A stretch of DNA of 64,000 nucleotides from Gammaproteobacteria bacterium (GTDB taxonomy: Bacteria > Pseudomonadota > Gammaproteobacteria > JACCYU01). Location of the stretch: contig JACCZW010000155.1 of the NCBI GenBank assembly GCA_013695765.1, forward strand, positions 18,126 through 82,125, read 5' to 3'. Below are positions 30,907-38,105 of this stretch, piece after piece. A program made the translations under genes and the position numbers. A model generated the notes under the pieces. That model was not told the origin of the DNA. It ran no database searches and was given only the letters and a program-made list of their open reading frames with translations. The first letter of the stretch is position 1. Every line of letters starts with the position of its first letter.

Positions 30907-31171
30907 TCTCTCGGCGCAACTCCTCTAAAGATTTCGGCGGGATCGTTTCGCCCCTTGCGCGCGCCAGCGCCGTCAGGAGGCGCTCGGCGTTCTTTGGCGA
31001 TCGAAGCAGGTGCGCCGTCTCCATCAAGCCGGCAAGCTCGTCCGCGGCGATCAGCGCCACATCTTCCGCCGCGCGGCGCCGGATGATTACAGTCTCGCGA
31101 TTCTGTACGACCTCGTTACAGAATTTAGCCAGATTGGCTCTTGCTTGTGTGTATGTAGTTTTAACCGTCAT
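30884..31171 (-). CDS. yefM: YefM/Phd family antitoxin
   Basis: Antitoxin and likely autorepressor for the YoeB-like toxin. The ATG at 31171 gives 95 residues with the family start TYTQARANLAKFCNEVVQNRETVIIRR (abbreviated family core), then ETAHLLRSPKNAERLL and an acidic C-terminal tail that would wrap the toxin. It precedes and overlaps yoeB, the usual order. Confidence 0.88.
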   Translation of the reverse strand: MTVKTTYTQARANLAKFCNEVVQNRETVIIRRRAAEDVALIAADELAGLMETAHLLRSPKNAERLLTALARARGETIPPKSLEELRREIGLEETA

Positions 31172-31238
31172 AGTCTGAACTCCCAGCATGTACAGGAATA
31201 CGGTACATGTACTGCCTTCCGCTGTCAAACAAATGGCG

Positions 31239-31520
31239 CTATGCCTTCATCTCCCGCACCGCCATCAACTCGTTGCCACGCTCATCAATGACCTTAACGG
31301 CAATACGGCGATGTTCGCCGATCGAAAAGGGTTCGCTGAGTGTTGCGGCAAGTTGGTCCCACACCGATTCGTCGATACTCGCCCCGAGCGAGCGCTTGAG
31401 GTCGTCCCAGGCCGATGTCTTCGGGAAGAACACCTGGCTGGCGTAGAAGCACATACCGTTGTAGTCGGTGTCCAGCATCCACGCGGGCAGATTCTTGCCG
31501 TCTATGGATTCGGTCTCCAT
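31239..31520 (-). CDS. C-terminal fragment resembling adenine-specific DNA methyltransferase (Mod)
   Basis: A 93-residue frame starting METESIDGK. The stretch WMLDTDYNGMCFYASQVFF, followed by the LKRSLGASIDESVWDQL region and RIAVKVIDERGNE, resembles the extreme C-terminus of type III-type (COG2189) DNA methyltransferases. The catalytic part (DPPY, FxGxG) is absent. Most likely a remnant of a lost restriction-modification gene; the assignment comes from remembered family sequences. Confidence 0.5.
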   Translation of the reverse strand: METESIDGKNLPAWMLDTDYNGMCFYASQVFFPKTSAWDDLKRSLGASIDESVWDQLAATLSEPFSIGEHRRIAVKVIDERGNELMAVREMKA

Positions 31521-31565
31521 ATCAGCGGTTCCTCGCAAAACAGCAGCGAGTTAACGTTGAGTCGT

Positions 31566-31740
31566 GCTAATCCCTGATATATGAGCGATTCGATAGTCAG
31601 CGTATTCCAATGGCGAATGCGCTGAAGGCAGCGGCGGTGCACCGTCCGCCTGACCACCGCCGAGCAAAGCGAGTTCCAGCCGCAGACAGTTCAGGTTGAT
31701 CGCGTCGGCTACCTTGCAATGGCGGTCGCGCGCGCGGTCT
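31566..31740 (-). pseudogene. cinA 3'-end remnant (second copy)
   Basis: This stretch lines up with the region spanning the lspA-like leader and the cinA 3' end (27631-27800): shared runs include CAGCGTATTCC, ATGGCGAATGC, AGGCAGCGGCGGTGC, AAGCGAGTTC and GTTCAGG(T)TGATCG. No open frame survives. Together with 33425-33480 it marks the ends of a second cinA copy. About 170 bases are recognisable; the rest up to 31879 is unassigned leader of the flavin reductase gene. Confidence 0.75.
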
Positions 31741-31879
31741 TATTAAAATCCACACCCCGGCGATTGCGCTGAATCTGCGTTGCCGCACCCTCCTGACAGC
31801 ATCCGGTATCATCGCGCCTGAAAATACCTGCGCCCGGCACACCCACTACATTCATTCTTCACCACGAGGTTTTCGCTCG

Positions 31880-32470
31880 ATGGATCCAACTTATCAGATG
31901 CTGCGTTATCTCACTTCCCCGGTCGTGGCGATTACCAGTTCGGCGCAAGGGCGCCGCAATGGGCAGATCGTCAACAGCGCGCAGCGAGCGTCGCTGGTGC
32001 CGACGGTGCCGCGCGTTTCCATGTACATTTCCAAGACCAACGCTTCGCACGATCTGATCTACGCAAGCGGCGTGTTTGGCATGCACCTGCTGCGCACCGA
32101 CCAGTGGGCGCTGATCTGGCGGCTGGGCCTGCAAAGCGCGCGTGACGTGCCGGACAAGCTGGCCGGGCTGGAAACCCACGTCGGCGAAACCGGCTGCCCG
32201 CTGCTCGTCGATGTACTGGCCGGTCTCGAGTGTCGTGTAATCAACACGATGGACACAGGCGTATCGACCTTCTTTCTCGGCGATGTCGTGTCCGTGCACC
32301 CTGGCCGCGAGGGGTCGCTGATGACCAGTGAGTATTTCCGCGCCAATATGAACGCGGACAAGAAGGTTATCTACGAAAGATTGCTGCGGGCAGCGCAAAA
32401 CGAGCTGGAAAGCATGGCGCGCAACGTGGATCCCGAGCGCACCTGGCCCGGCCCGGCGGTGCGTCCGTGA
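31880..32470 (+). CDS. Flavin reductase-like domain protein
   Basis: FMN-binding split-barrel protein of the flavin reductase-like family, 196 residues. Family features are the start with YLTSPVVAITSSAQGRRNG, VPRVSMYISKTNASHDLIYASG, and the middle block LAGLECRVINTMDTGVSTFFLGDVV. It probably binds FMN and reduces it or uses it as a cofactor; the substrate and partner are unknown. It sits between the two remnants of the second cinA copy. Confidence 0.82.
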   Translation: MDPTYQMLRYLTSPVVAITSSAQGRRNGQIVNSAQRASLVPTVPRVSMYISKTNASHDLIYASGVFGMHLLRTDQWALIWRLGLQSARDVPDKLAGLETHVGETGCPLLVDVLAGLECRVINTMDTGVSTFFLGDVVSVHPGREGSLMTSEYFRANMNADKKVIYERLLRAAQNELESMARNVDPERTWPGPAVRP

Positions 32471-32825
32471 TGGCTGCTGGCGTGCGGGCGAAGAGAGAGT
32501 GCCTTTGTGCACGGTGCGCTTCGATGGGTTTTAAGCTATCGAAACTTGCACTTGATGGGCGCTACTCCCCAAATTCGTGCAACATGCTCAGCTCGCATAA
32601 AACGTATCACGCCAATGGGATACGGCCTTGCGCACCATGTTGATAAGAGCTATCGGCGATGGCCGCCGACCTTTGACTATTGTCGCCGGTGCGCCCGGCG
32701 TAGCTCCACGCTGGCGATGCGCATTCGGTTGTTCCATGGCGCGCACAAAGGCTCAAGCTCCTTGAGGTTTAATGAACCGGTTTCAGGACGCTCGATTTGA
32801 TCCGTGCTGGCGACGCTTGCCATGA
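32471..32825. other. Intergenic stretch, no convincing gene
   Basis: No known family is visible in 355 bases. On the minus strand a 48-codon frame (32677-32823, starting MASVASTDQIERPETGSLNL) begins three bases after the DUF2442 stop and could be a small third gene of that operon, but I see no family support. Confidence 0.4.
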
Positions 32826-33116
32826 TCAGCCTTCGCTGACTAAGCTTTGCTCGCCGGGCAATGGCGCGCCGATGATTTTCGCGTACAGAACGCAAGGATC
32901 AAGATCGGCGCCATTTGGCCAGCAGATCGTGCCCAGTTCCGGGTTGACGTACACTTCTTCAAAGCGTGCCGGCTCCCTTAATGGCGCGAACACGCCATTA
33001 AACTCAACCAATGCACCAACATCGATTTTCCCCTCGACACCATCCTCAAACCTCAAATAGAGGACGCGACCACCCATCGTTTTGACCTCCACGATATCTT
33101 TCAGCATCGATTTCAC
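32826..33116 (-). CDS. DUF2442 domain protein
   Basis: Small protein of 96 residues with the DUF2442 layout: IVEVKTMGGRVLYLRFEDGVEGKIDV, then FAPLREPARFEEVYVNPELGTICWPNGADLDP. Function is unknown. Its start overlaps the stop of the DUF4160 gene by four bases (ATGA), so the two are translated together; such pairs are recurrent in bacteria and are suspected toxin-antitoxin or regulatory units. An in-frame ATG at 33107 is an alternative start. Confidence 0.85.
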   Translation of the reverse strand: MKSMLKDIVEVKTMGGRVLYLRFEDGVEGKIDVGALVEFNGVFAPLREPARFEEVYVNPELGTICWPNGADLDPCVLYAKIIGAPLPGEQSLVSEG

Positions 33117-33373
33117 TCCAGCGGTGCGATCTTCTCCAAGGGCGCTTGTTCACGCGCGCGCTTCCAGTCCTGCATCAGCTCTGTCTTGTGGGCCGCCGCC
33201 CATTCAGTCACCAACCCCAGCACGCGCGGCGACAGTGTTCCTTCCAGTAAAGCGAGCGTCTCGATAGCAATGATCGCCTTCTGCTCCGAGTAACGCACAT
33301 GAAAATGCGGCGGCGCATGATCATTGTAGAACATGGCGATTACTATCCCGAAAAAGCGGCTGATCTCGGGCAT
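33113..33373 (-). CDS. DUF4160 domain protein
   Basis: An 86-residue protein of the DUF4160 family, recognised by MPEISRFFGIVIAMFYNDHAPPHFHV, which has the NDH-PPHFH histidine motif, and YSEQKAIIAIETL. Function unknown. It is the first gene of a two-gene unit with DUF2442. It lies between the remnants of the second cinA copy. Confidence 0.88.
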   Translation of the reverse strand: MPEISRFFGIVIAMFYNDHAPPHFHVRYSEQKAIIAIETLALLEGTLSPRVLGLVTEWAAAHKTELMQDWKRAREQAPLEKIAPLE

Positions 33374-33740
33374 GCTCAGACGTGTATTTCAACCGCGATG
33401 ACAGCTTGCGTAAAGGTGGTGGACACCTTCTGCTGCGACACCAGCAAATCGGTGCCGACGGCGATCACTTCACAGCGCATGGCAGTCTTCTTCAATTACA
33501 ACAAAGAGCATACGGGTTTGTACACGCGGCGTTAGCTGGGCATACCCGACAATCCGAGCTGCGCGCCACCCCCAGAAATGGTTGGAATGGGCGAAAGCGC
33601 GCCGAACCGCCCTCACTCCGTCACTTATCACATTCGGCATCATTCGCCGCTAAAGAACGCGGGCCGCTAAGCATTTTTTGTCAAATCCGGCGATAAGCCA
33701 ATCTGTGTGTTGATGTCTATGCGGTGCGACGCAACGCACT
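33374..33740. other. Intergenic stretch containing the cinA 5' remnant
   Basis: Apart from the cinA remnant (33425-33480) I see nothing assignable in this 367-base stretch. The right half has short frames only, and the degraded antitoxin begins at its right edge. Confidence 0.4.
33425..33480 (-). pseudogene. cinA 5'-end remnant (second copy)
   Basis: Read from an ATG at 33480 the minus strand gives MRCEVIAVGTDLLVSQQ, against MRCEVIAVGSELLLGQN in the intact cinA. About 35 bases next to the start codon (GTGCCGACGGCGATCACTTC on the plus strand) are nearly identical to 28927-28957, then similarity stops. It faces the 3' remnant at 31566-31740. Confidence 0.75.
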
Positions 33741-33947
33741 TTGAGATATTGTATCATCCAAGAGCATATGGTGGTGCGTGGCAGCTGTCGCAACGACGAA
33801 GACTTCGTCGTGTTCGTCTGCGACGATTGGCGGACGATCGAGAAAACACTGCACGTGAATCAAGCGACTGGCTTCGTTGATAGCATCCATCAAACCGCCG
33901 AGAGGTCTCTCGGGTACGGAACGCTGAAGGGAAGGGTCAAGTGGTGA
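33741..33947 (+). pseudogene. Degraded Phd/YefM-type antitoxin relic
   Basis: A 68-residue frame whose second half resembles Axe-type antitoxins: VVFVCDDWRTIEKTLHVNQA against the family pattern AVLVSEDDWRAIQETLYLL, and GFVDSIHQT against the later GMRESIREG. The N-terminal DNA-binding part is not recognisable. It is directly followed by a wrecked Txe-type toxin, which supports the call. Confidence 0.5.
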
Positions 33948-33957
33948 GTTCCAGCAC

Positions 33958-34223
33958 ATCACGTGGGAAGTCATGCTGAGTCGCCAAGCGGTCAGAGGCG
34001 CAAAGAAACCCCTGGGCTGACCGAGCCGAAAACGAAGGCTGATGTTTGGCTGTATCTGCTGCACTAAGACCCAATGCAAACACTACCCAGCTTTGAGAAG
34101 TCAGTCGGTAATCTGAGCGGCTTCTACTCCCGCCGCATCAGCATTCAGCATCGCTTGGTTTATCGGGTCGACCTCGAAAAGCAAGTCGTGCATATCCTGC
34201 ACATGTGGACACATTACCAATGA
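33958..34223 (+). pseudogene. Wrecked Txe/YoeB-type toxin relic
   Basis: The first frame reads TWEVMLSRQAVRGAKKPL, like the Txe N-terminus (TWxVVxTKQAxKDAKKL), then stops at about 34018. A second frame carries the rest, LTEPKTKADVWLYLLH, a stop at 34065, DPMQTLPSFEKSVGNLSG and FYSRRISIQHRLVYRV...MWTHYQ. So there is one frameshift and one in-frame stop. The C-terminal catalytic part is intact as a 49-residue frame from ATG 34074, which could be translated alone but lacks the N-terminal half. Its stop overlaps the next gene (ATGA). Confidence 0.75.
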
Positions 34224-34681
34224 CTTCTTTGCAAAAAGTAATCTCCGGCGGTCAGACCGGCGTAGATCGCGCGGCGCTGGATGCGGCGATGGCGGCGGGA
34301 CTTGAAGTCGGCGGCTGGTGTCCGAGCGGGCGTCGCGCGGAAGACGGGGTGATCGCCGATCGGTATCCGCTTGAGGAGACGCCGAAACGCGACTACCGTC
34401 AGCGCACCGAGTGGAACGTGCGCGACGCGGATGGTACGTTGGTTCTGTACTGGGGCGAGCTTCAAAACGGCACGTTGCTTACGGTAGGGCTCGCGCGCGA
34501 TCAATACCAGCGCCCGCTACAGAAGGTAAATTTGCTCGAACCCGTCGAACTGGCGCCGGTCATCGCCTGGATCACGCGCAACACGATCGCAACGCTCAAT
34601 GTCGCCGGCCCGCGCGAAAGCACCAGGCGCGGTATCTATGACATGTCGCGTGCGTATCTGCGAAAGCTATTTGCGCGCTAG
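34220..34681 (+). CDS. SLOG-family (YpsA-like) putative molybdenum cofactor carrier protein
   Basis: A 153-residue nucleotide-binding protein of the MoCo-carrier/SLOG group. The start VISGGQTGVDRAALDAAMAAG and GGWCPSGRRAEDGVI, then TEWNVRDADGTLVL, are diagnostic. SLOG proteins bind nucleotide-like ligands, and several families are tied to toxin or phage-defence systems; the molybdenum role is inferred from a plant homologue. The ATG overlaps the toxin relic stop, so it was probably once co-translated with that module. Confidence 0.85.
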   Translation: MTSLQKVISGGQTGVDRAALDAAMAAGLEVGGWCPSGRRAEDGVIADRYPLEETPKRDYRQRTEWNVRDADGTLVLYWGELQNGTLLTVGLARDQYQRPLQKVNLLEPVELAPVIAWITRNTIATLNVAGPRESTRRGIYDMSRAYLRKLFAR

Positions 34682-34899
34682 AACACCGCGCGGATGCGTT
34701 ATCGCGGCACCCGCTAACCTGCAACTTGCTACGGCAGGATTGGATCGCACATGTTGCATGCATTGCCGGCGGCGTTCGGCGTGCGTGCATTTCGTGTGGC
34801 GCAGTTCGTGCAGCCCTACGCAGTGATGCGCACTAACACGACGTCGCATGCGGCATCCAACATTCTAATGAACCCTGATTTCACACGAGGGGCCCGCCT

Positions 34900-35694
34900 T
34901 TGACACAAGAACCAATGAACCCGAACAGCAAACCCAGGCGCCGCGGCATCAAGGCCAGGGTGCGGCGCGGCATCGCTGGCGTCGTGGCCAGCATTCTTAA
35001 GACCCCCGAGGTGCGGACCGAACTCTGGGAAATCATGCACCGGCCCGTCGGGCGTCACGCAGCCCAGGATATTCAATCGAACCTTTACCTCCAGGCCACT
35101 GAGGAGACGGCCGCGTATGTAAAAGAGCACATGACCGGCGACACCTGTTTCGACGGCCGCTACGAGCTGCTGGAAACCGCCCTGCGCCAGGTCAATGTGT
35201 CGGGCATGTATCTCGAGTTTGGCGTGTACAGCGGCAGGAGCATCAACTTCATTGCGCGGCATGCGTCAGGCCAAACCGTGCACGGATTCGACTCCTTCAG
35301 GGGCTTGCCAAAAGACTGGATTCCCGGCCGGGGCAAAGGCGAATTTTCGATGCACGGCGAATTGCCCGAGGTAGAGGACAATGTACAACTTCACGATGGC
35401 TGGTTCGACCAGACCCTGCCGGCGTTTGCGAGCGCACACACCGGGCCGGTCGCGTTCATGAACATCGACTGCGACATCTACTCGTCAACCAAAACTATTT
35501 TCGAGACGCTGGGCGATCGCGTGGCGCCAGGCACCGTGATCCGCTTCGACGAATATTTAAATTATCCCGGCTGGCAGGAGCACGAGTACAAGGCATTTCA
35601 GGAACTGGTTCGGGCGCGCAATCTTGACTATCGTTACATCGGCTACAGCAGACGCGATTACTCTGTGGCCGTGATCATCGAAGGCGTGCGCTGA
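34900..35694 (+). CDS. TylF/MycF-like SAM-dependent methyltransferase
   Basis: Class I methyltransferase of the macrocin O-methyltransferase (TylF) type, 264 residues. The SAM region is MYLEFGVYSGRSINFIA and GFDSFRGLPKDW; the metal-binding acidic cluster is FMNIDCDIYSSTK and IRFDEYLNYPGWQEHEY. Such enzymes modify sugars or surface polysaccharides. The TTG at 34900 follows GAGG at 34887-34890; the ATG at 34915 is an alternative. It is a lone gene, so the acceptor is unknown. Confidence 0.85.
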   Translation: MTQEPMNPNSKPRRRGIKARVRRGIAGVVASILKTPEVRTELWEIMHRPVGRHAAQDIQSNLYLQATEETAAYVKEHMTGDTCFDGRYELLETALRQVNVSGMYLEFGVYSGRSINFIARHASGQTVHGFDSFRGLPKDWIPGRGKGEFSMHGELPEVEDNVQLHDGWFDQTLPAFASAHTGPVAFMNIDCDIYSSTKTIFETLGDRVAPGTVIRFDEYLNYPGWQEHEYKAFQELVRARNLDYRYIGYSRRDYSVAVIIEGVR

Positions 35695-35747
35695 ATCCCT
35701 GGATCATGCATGGCGTATGTCGCGTGTTTCCGCGTCCGGCCCGGGCA

Positions 35748-36203
35748 TCACGACTCGGGCGGAAAATCCGGCGTGTGCGCAAGCTCCAGCTTGATGCCGT
35801 CCGGATCGGTAAAAAACACGGCGTAGAAGCCCGGCATGTAATCGTATTCCGCCGGTTCGTTGAGAATATCGACGCCGGTTTTTTGCAAGTGCCGGTGCAG
35901 TTCATCCACCTGTTCGCGGCTGTCGGCCGCCAGCGCCAGATGGTGCAGACCGGGCGAGTACATTTCGTAGTTCTGGTTCGATGAATCCGGATTTTTCGGC
36001 CAGATGCTGAACGCGCCGCCCGGCCCCGCCCAGATAATGAACGTGTTTTTTGCGCCGGGCACGTGCTTTGAAATGTTCTCGTCTTTCATCTCCTGCCCCG
36101 CGGCATAACCCAGATGTTCCAGCAGTGAAGCATAAAACTTCTCCGAGCGCTGCATATCGCTGACGCAGATGGCGAGGTGATGCAATTTGCCGAGCTGACT
36201 CAT
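35748..36203 (-). CDS. VOC/glyoxalase superfamily protein
   Basis: Vicinal-oxygen-chelate fold protein, 151 residues from the ATG at 36203 (GGAG ten bases upstream). Two beta-alpha-beta modules are visible: HHLAICVSDMQRSEKFYASLLEHLGY and LHHLALAADSREQVDELH, with GFYAVFFTDPDGIKLEL at the end. Metal ligands His (HHLAI), His (HHLAL) and Glu (LELAH) are kept. Substrate unknown. Confidence 0.88.
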   Translation of the reverse strand: MSQLGKLHHLAICVSDMQRSEKFYASLLEHLGYAAGQEMKDENISKHVPGAKNTFIIWAGPGGAFSIWPKNPDSSNQNYEMYSPGLHHLALAADSREQVDELHRHLQKTGVDILNEPAEYDYMPGFYAVFFTDPDGIKLELAHTPDFPPES

Positions 36204-36281
36204 ATTTCGTTCTCCCGTAACTGAAATGGGCGCAGCAACGCAACGCCTGACGCGCGCGCCGCGTTGCTCTAGAATCGCAGC

Positions 36282-36932
36282 ATGCATAATGCCAACCTCG
36301 CCGCGTACATCGATGAACTGCTGCCGCAAACGCAGTGCCGGCGCTGCGGCTACGCGGGCTGCCGGCCCTACGCGGACGCCATCGCCGCAGGCGAGGCGGC
36401 AATCGACCGGTGTCCGCCGGGTGGCGAGGCAACCATTATGGAACTAGCGCGATTGCTGAACCGCGAAGTCGTTCCTCTCGACCATTCTAGCGGCACGCAC
36501 TATGCGCCCGTGCGCGCCGTCATAGACGAGGACACCTGCATCGGTTGCACCAAGTGCATTGCCGCCTGCCCGGTCGATGCGATCGTGGGTGCGGCGAAGC
36601 TCATGCACACGGTTATCGCGGACGCCTGCACGGGCTGTGAGCTGTGCCTGCCGCCCTGCCCCGTCGATTGCATCGATCTGGTTCCGGCCGGCGCCGATGT
36701 TGTACCGGCGATCGATGACGGCGCGCGTGAACAGGCCCACCGCGCGCGAGCAAGATACGAGTGGCGCAACCTGCGCCTGGCGCGCGACGCGGCGGAACGG
36801 GAAGCTGCCCACCCTGCGTTAGCATCGCAACCCGCGCGGCCCACGCTGGAGCAGAAACAGGCGGTGATTCGCGCGGCGGTGGCAAGGGTCAAAGCGAAGC
36901 GCGCGGCGGGGCAGCTGACCAACACACGATGA
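36282..36932 (+). CDS. rnfB: RnfB-type ferredoxin subunit without membrane anchor
   Basis: Iron-sulfur protein of the RnfB/RsxB family, 216 residues. An N-terminal four-cysteine motif ([16 protein letters not shown] ... CPPGG) and two 4Fe-4S boxes ([17 protein letters not shown] and [19 protein letters not shown]) are present. The N-terminal transmembrane helix of classical RnfB is missing, and no other rnf gene is near, so it is the stand-alone type found beside nth in beta- and gammaproteobacteria. Its electron partner is unknown. It overlaps nth by four bases. Confidence 0.9.
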   Translation: MHNANLAAYIDELLPQTQCRRCGYAGCRPYADAIAAGEAAIDRCPPGGEATIMELARLLNREVVPLDHSSGTHYAPVRAVIDEDTCIGCTKCIAACPVDAIVGAAKLMHTVIADACTGCELCLPPCPVDCIDLVPAGADVVPAIDDGAREQAHRARARYEWRNLRLARDAAEREAAHPALASQPARPTLEQKQAVIRAAVARVKAKRAAGQLTNTR

Positions 36933-37579
36933 ACGCGCGCAAGCGCCACGAAATATTCACGCGCCTGCGTGCCGCGCTGCCGGAGCCGCGCGGCGAGCTG
37001 GTGTATGCCTCGCCATTCGAGCTTCTGGTGGCGGTAATCCTCTCGGCGCAGGCAACCGACGTGAGTGTCAACAAGGCCACCGCACGTCTGTTTTCGGTCG
37101 CCGGCACGCCGCGGGCAATCCTCGAACTCGGCGAAGACGGGCTTAAGAGCTACATCAAAACCATCGGACTTTACAACAGCAAAGCCAGGAACATTATCGG
37201 CGCCTGCCATATGCTGCTGGAGCACCACGGCGGCGAGGTGCCGCGGGATCGCGAACAACTCCAAGCGCTGCCTGGTGTGGCGCGCAAGACCGCCAACGTG
37301 ATCCTGAATAACGCCTTTGACGAGGCCACGATCGCGGTGGATACGCATGTGTTCCGCGTCGCCAACCGCACGCGCATCGCCAGGGGCCGCAACGTTACCG
37401 AAGTCGAAAACAGGCTGCTGCGCGTGGTGCCCGTGGAATTCCGCCGCAACGCGCATCACTGGCTGATCCTGCACGGGCGCTACGTGTGCGTCGCGCGCCG
37501 CCCGAAGTGCCCGCGGTGCGTCATCGCCGATCTTTGCGAATATCCGGATAAAACGCCGGCCGTGCCGTCCACGGCCTGA
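36929..37579 (+). CDS. nth: Endonuclease III
   Basis: DNA glycosylase and AP lyase for oxidised pyrimidines. The ATG at 36929 overlaps the rnfB stop (ATGA) and gives 216 residues; the open frame upstream is a shadow of rnfB. Features: [14 protein letters not shown], the helix-hairpin-helix [13 protein letters not shown] with the catalytic Lys, the catalytic Asp in [11 protein letters not shown], and a 4Fe-4S cluster C-x6-C-x2-C-x5-C ([17 protein letters not shown]). Confidence 0.96.
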   Translation: MNARKRHEIFTRLRAALPEPRGELVYASPFELLVAVILSAQATDVSVNKATARLFSVAGTPRAILELGEDGLKSYIKTIGLYNSKARNIIGACHMLLEHHGGEVPRDREQLQALPGVARKTANVILNNAFDEATIAVDTHVFRVANRTRIARGRNVTEVENRLLRVVPVEFRRNAHHWLILHGRYVCVARRPKCPRCVIADLCEYPDKTPAVPSTA

Positions 37580-37778
37580 TGCGCAGGCTGCCCGCATCGC
37601 AAAACATGGTCGATGAAACACGAGACTTTAAATCGGATTGTTCAGGTTTGTCTTGTCGGCGCGGAACGGTTTTGCCATATCCGTTTCAGCAACTAAGGCG
37701 CCGATGATCCATGGCGCCGGGTTGTGCGCCCTCTGGCGGGCAGCCGGTAACCCAACGTTCACGCATGGAGACTATTCA

Positions 37779-38039
37779 ATGAGCAAGCGCAATTTCAAAC
37801 CTCTGGCCATCGCAGCCGGCGCGGCGTTGACCGCCGGCGTCGCGACTATGCCCGCCGCCAACGCCGATGCCAACCAGTTCGGCATGAACAGCTTGTCTTC
37901 CGGCTACACGGTAGCCGAGAAGGGCGAAGGCAAGTGCGGCGAGGGGAAATGCGGCGAGATGAAGGACGAAAAGAAGCTGTACGGAAAAGATAAAAAAGGC
38001 GAAGGGAAATGCGGCGAGGGCAAGTGCGGCGGGAACTAA
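37779..38039 (+). CDS. HvfA/bufferin-family secreted RiPP metallophore precursor, stand-alone
   Basis: Peptide precursor of 86 residues. Residues 1-29 form a signal peptide ending MPAANA, followed by NQFGMNSLSSGYTVAE and a core with four EGKCG or GEGKCG repeats, the motif that DUF692/MNIO maturases convert into oxazolone-thioamide copper-binding groups. GGAG at 37767-37770 supports the ATG. The signal and leader match the second precursor at 44994. No maturase is adjacent, so the hvfB/hvfC genes 8 kb away may act in trans. A strong terminator follows at once. Confidence 0.88.
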   Translation: MSKRNFKPLAIAAGAALTAGVATMPAANADANQFGMNSLSSGYTVAEKGEGKCGEGKCGEMKDEKKLYGKDKKGEGKCGEGKCGGN

Positions 38040-38064
38040 CCGCTCGCTCCGTTGCTGACAATAA

Positions 38065-38097
38065 ATGGTGGGCCGCTTGCGCGGCCCACCATTTTTT
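38065..38097. terminator. Strong intrinsic terminator, probably bidirectional
   Basis: A perfect 12-base stem (ATGGTGGGCCGC / GCGGCCCACCAT) with a four-base loop TTGC, then a run of T residues. It ends the stand-alone hvfA gene and lies just beyond the stop of the convergent TonB receptor gene, whose strand also has an A/T-rich flank. Confidence 0.92.
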
Positions 38098-38105
38098 AGC
38101 ACGAA

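Noticed and set aside
37745..37770. A GTAACC near 37747 upstream of the stand-alone hvfA gene as a second SigF promoter.
   Set aside because: The bases sixteen positions later are AGAC, not CGAA, and the site lies only about 30 bases from the start codon, over the ribosome-binding site.
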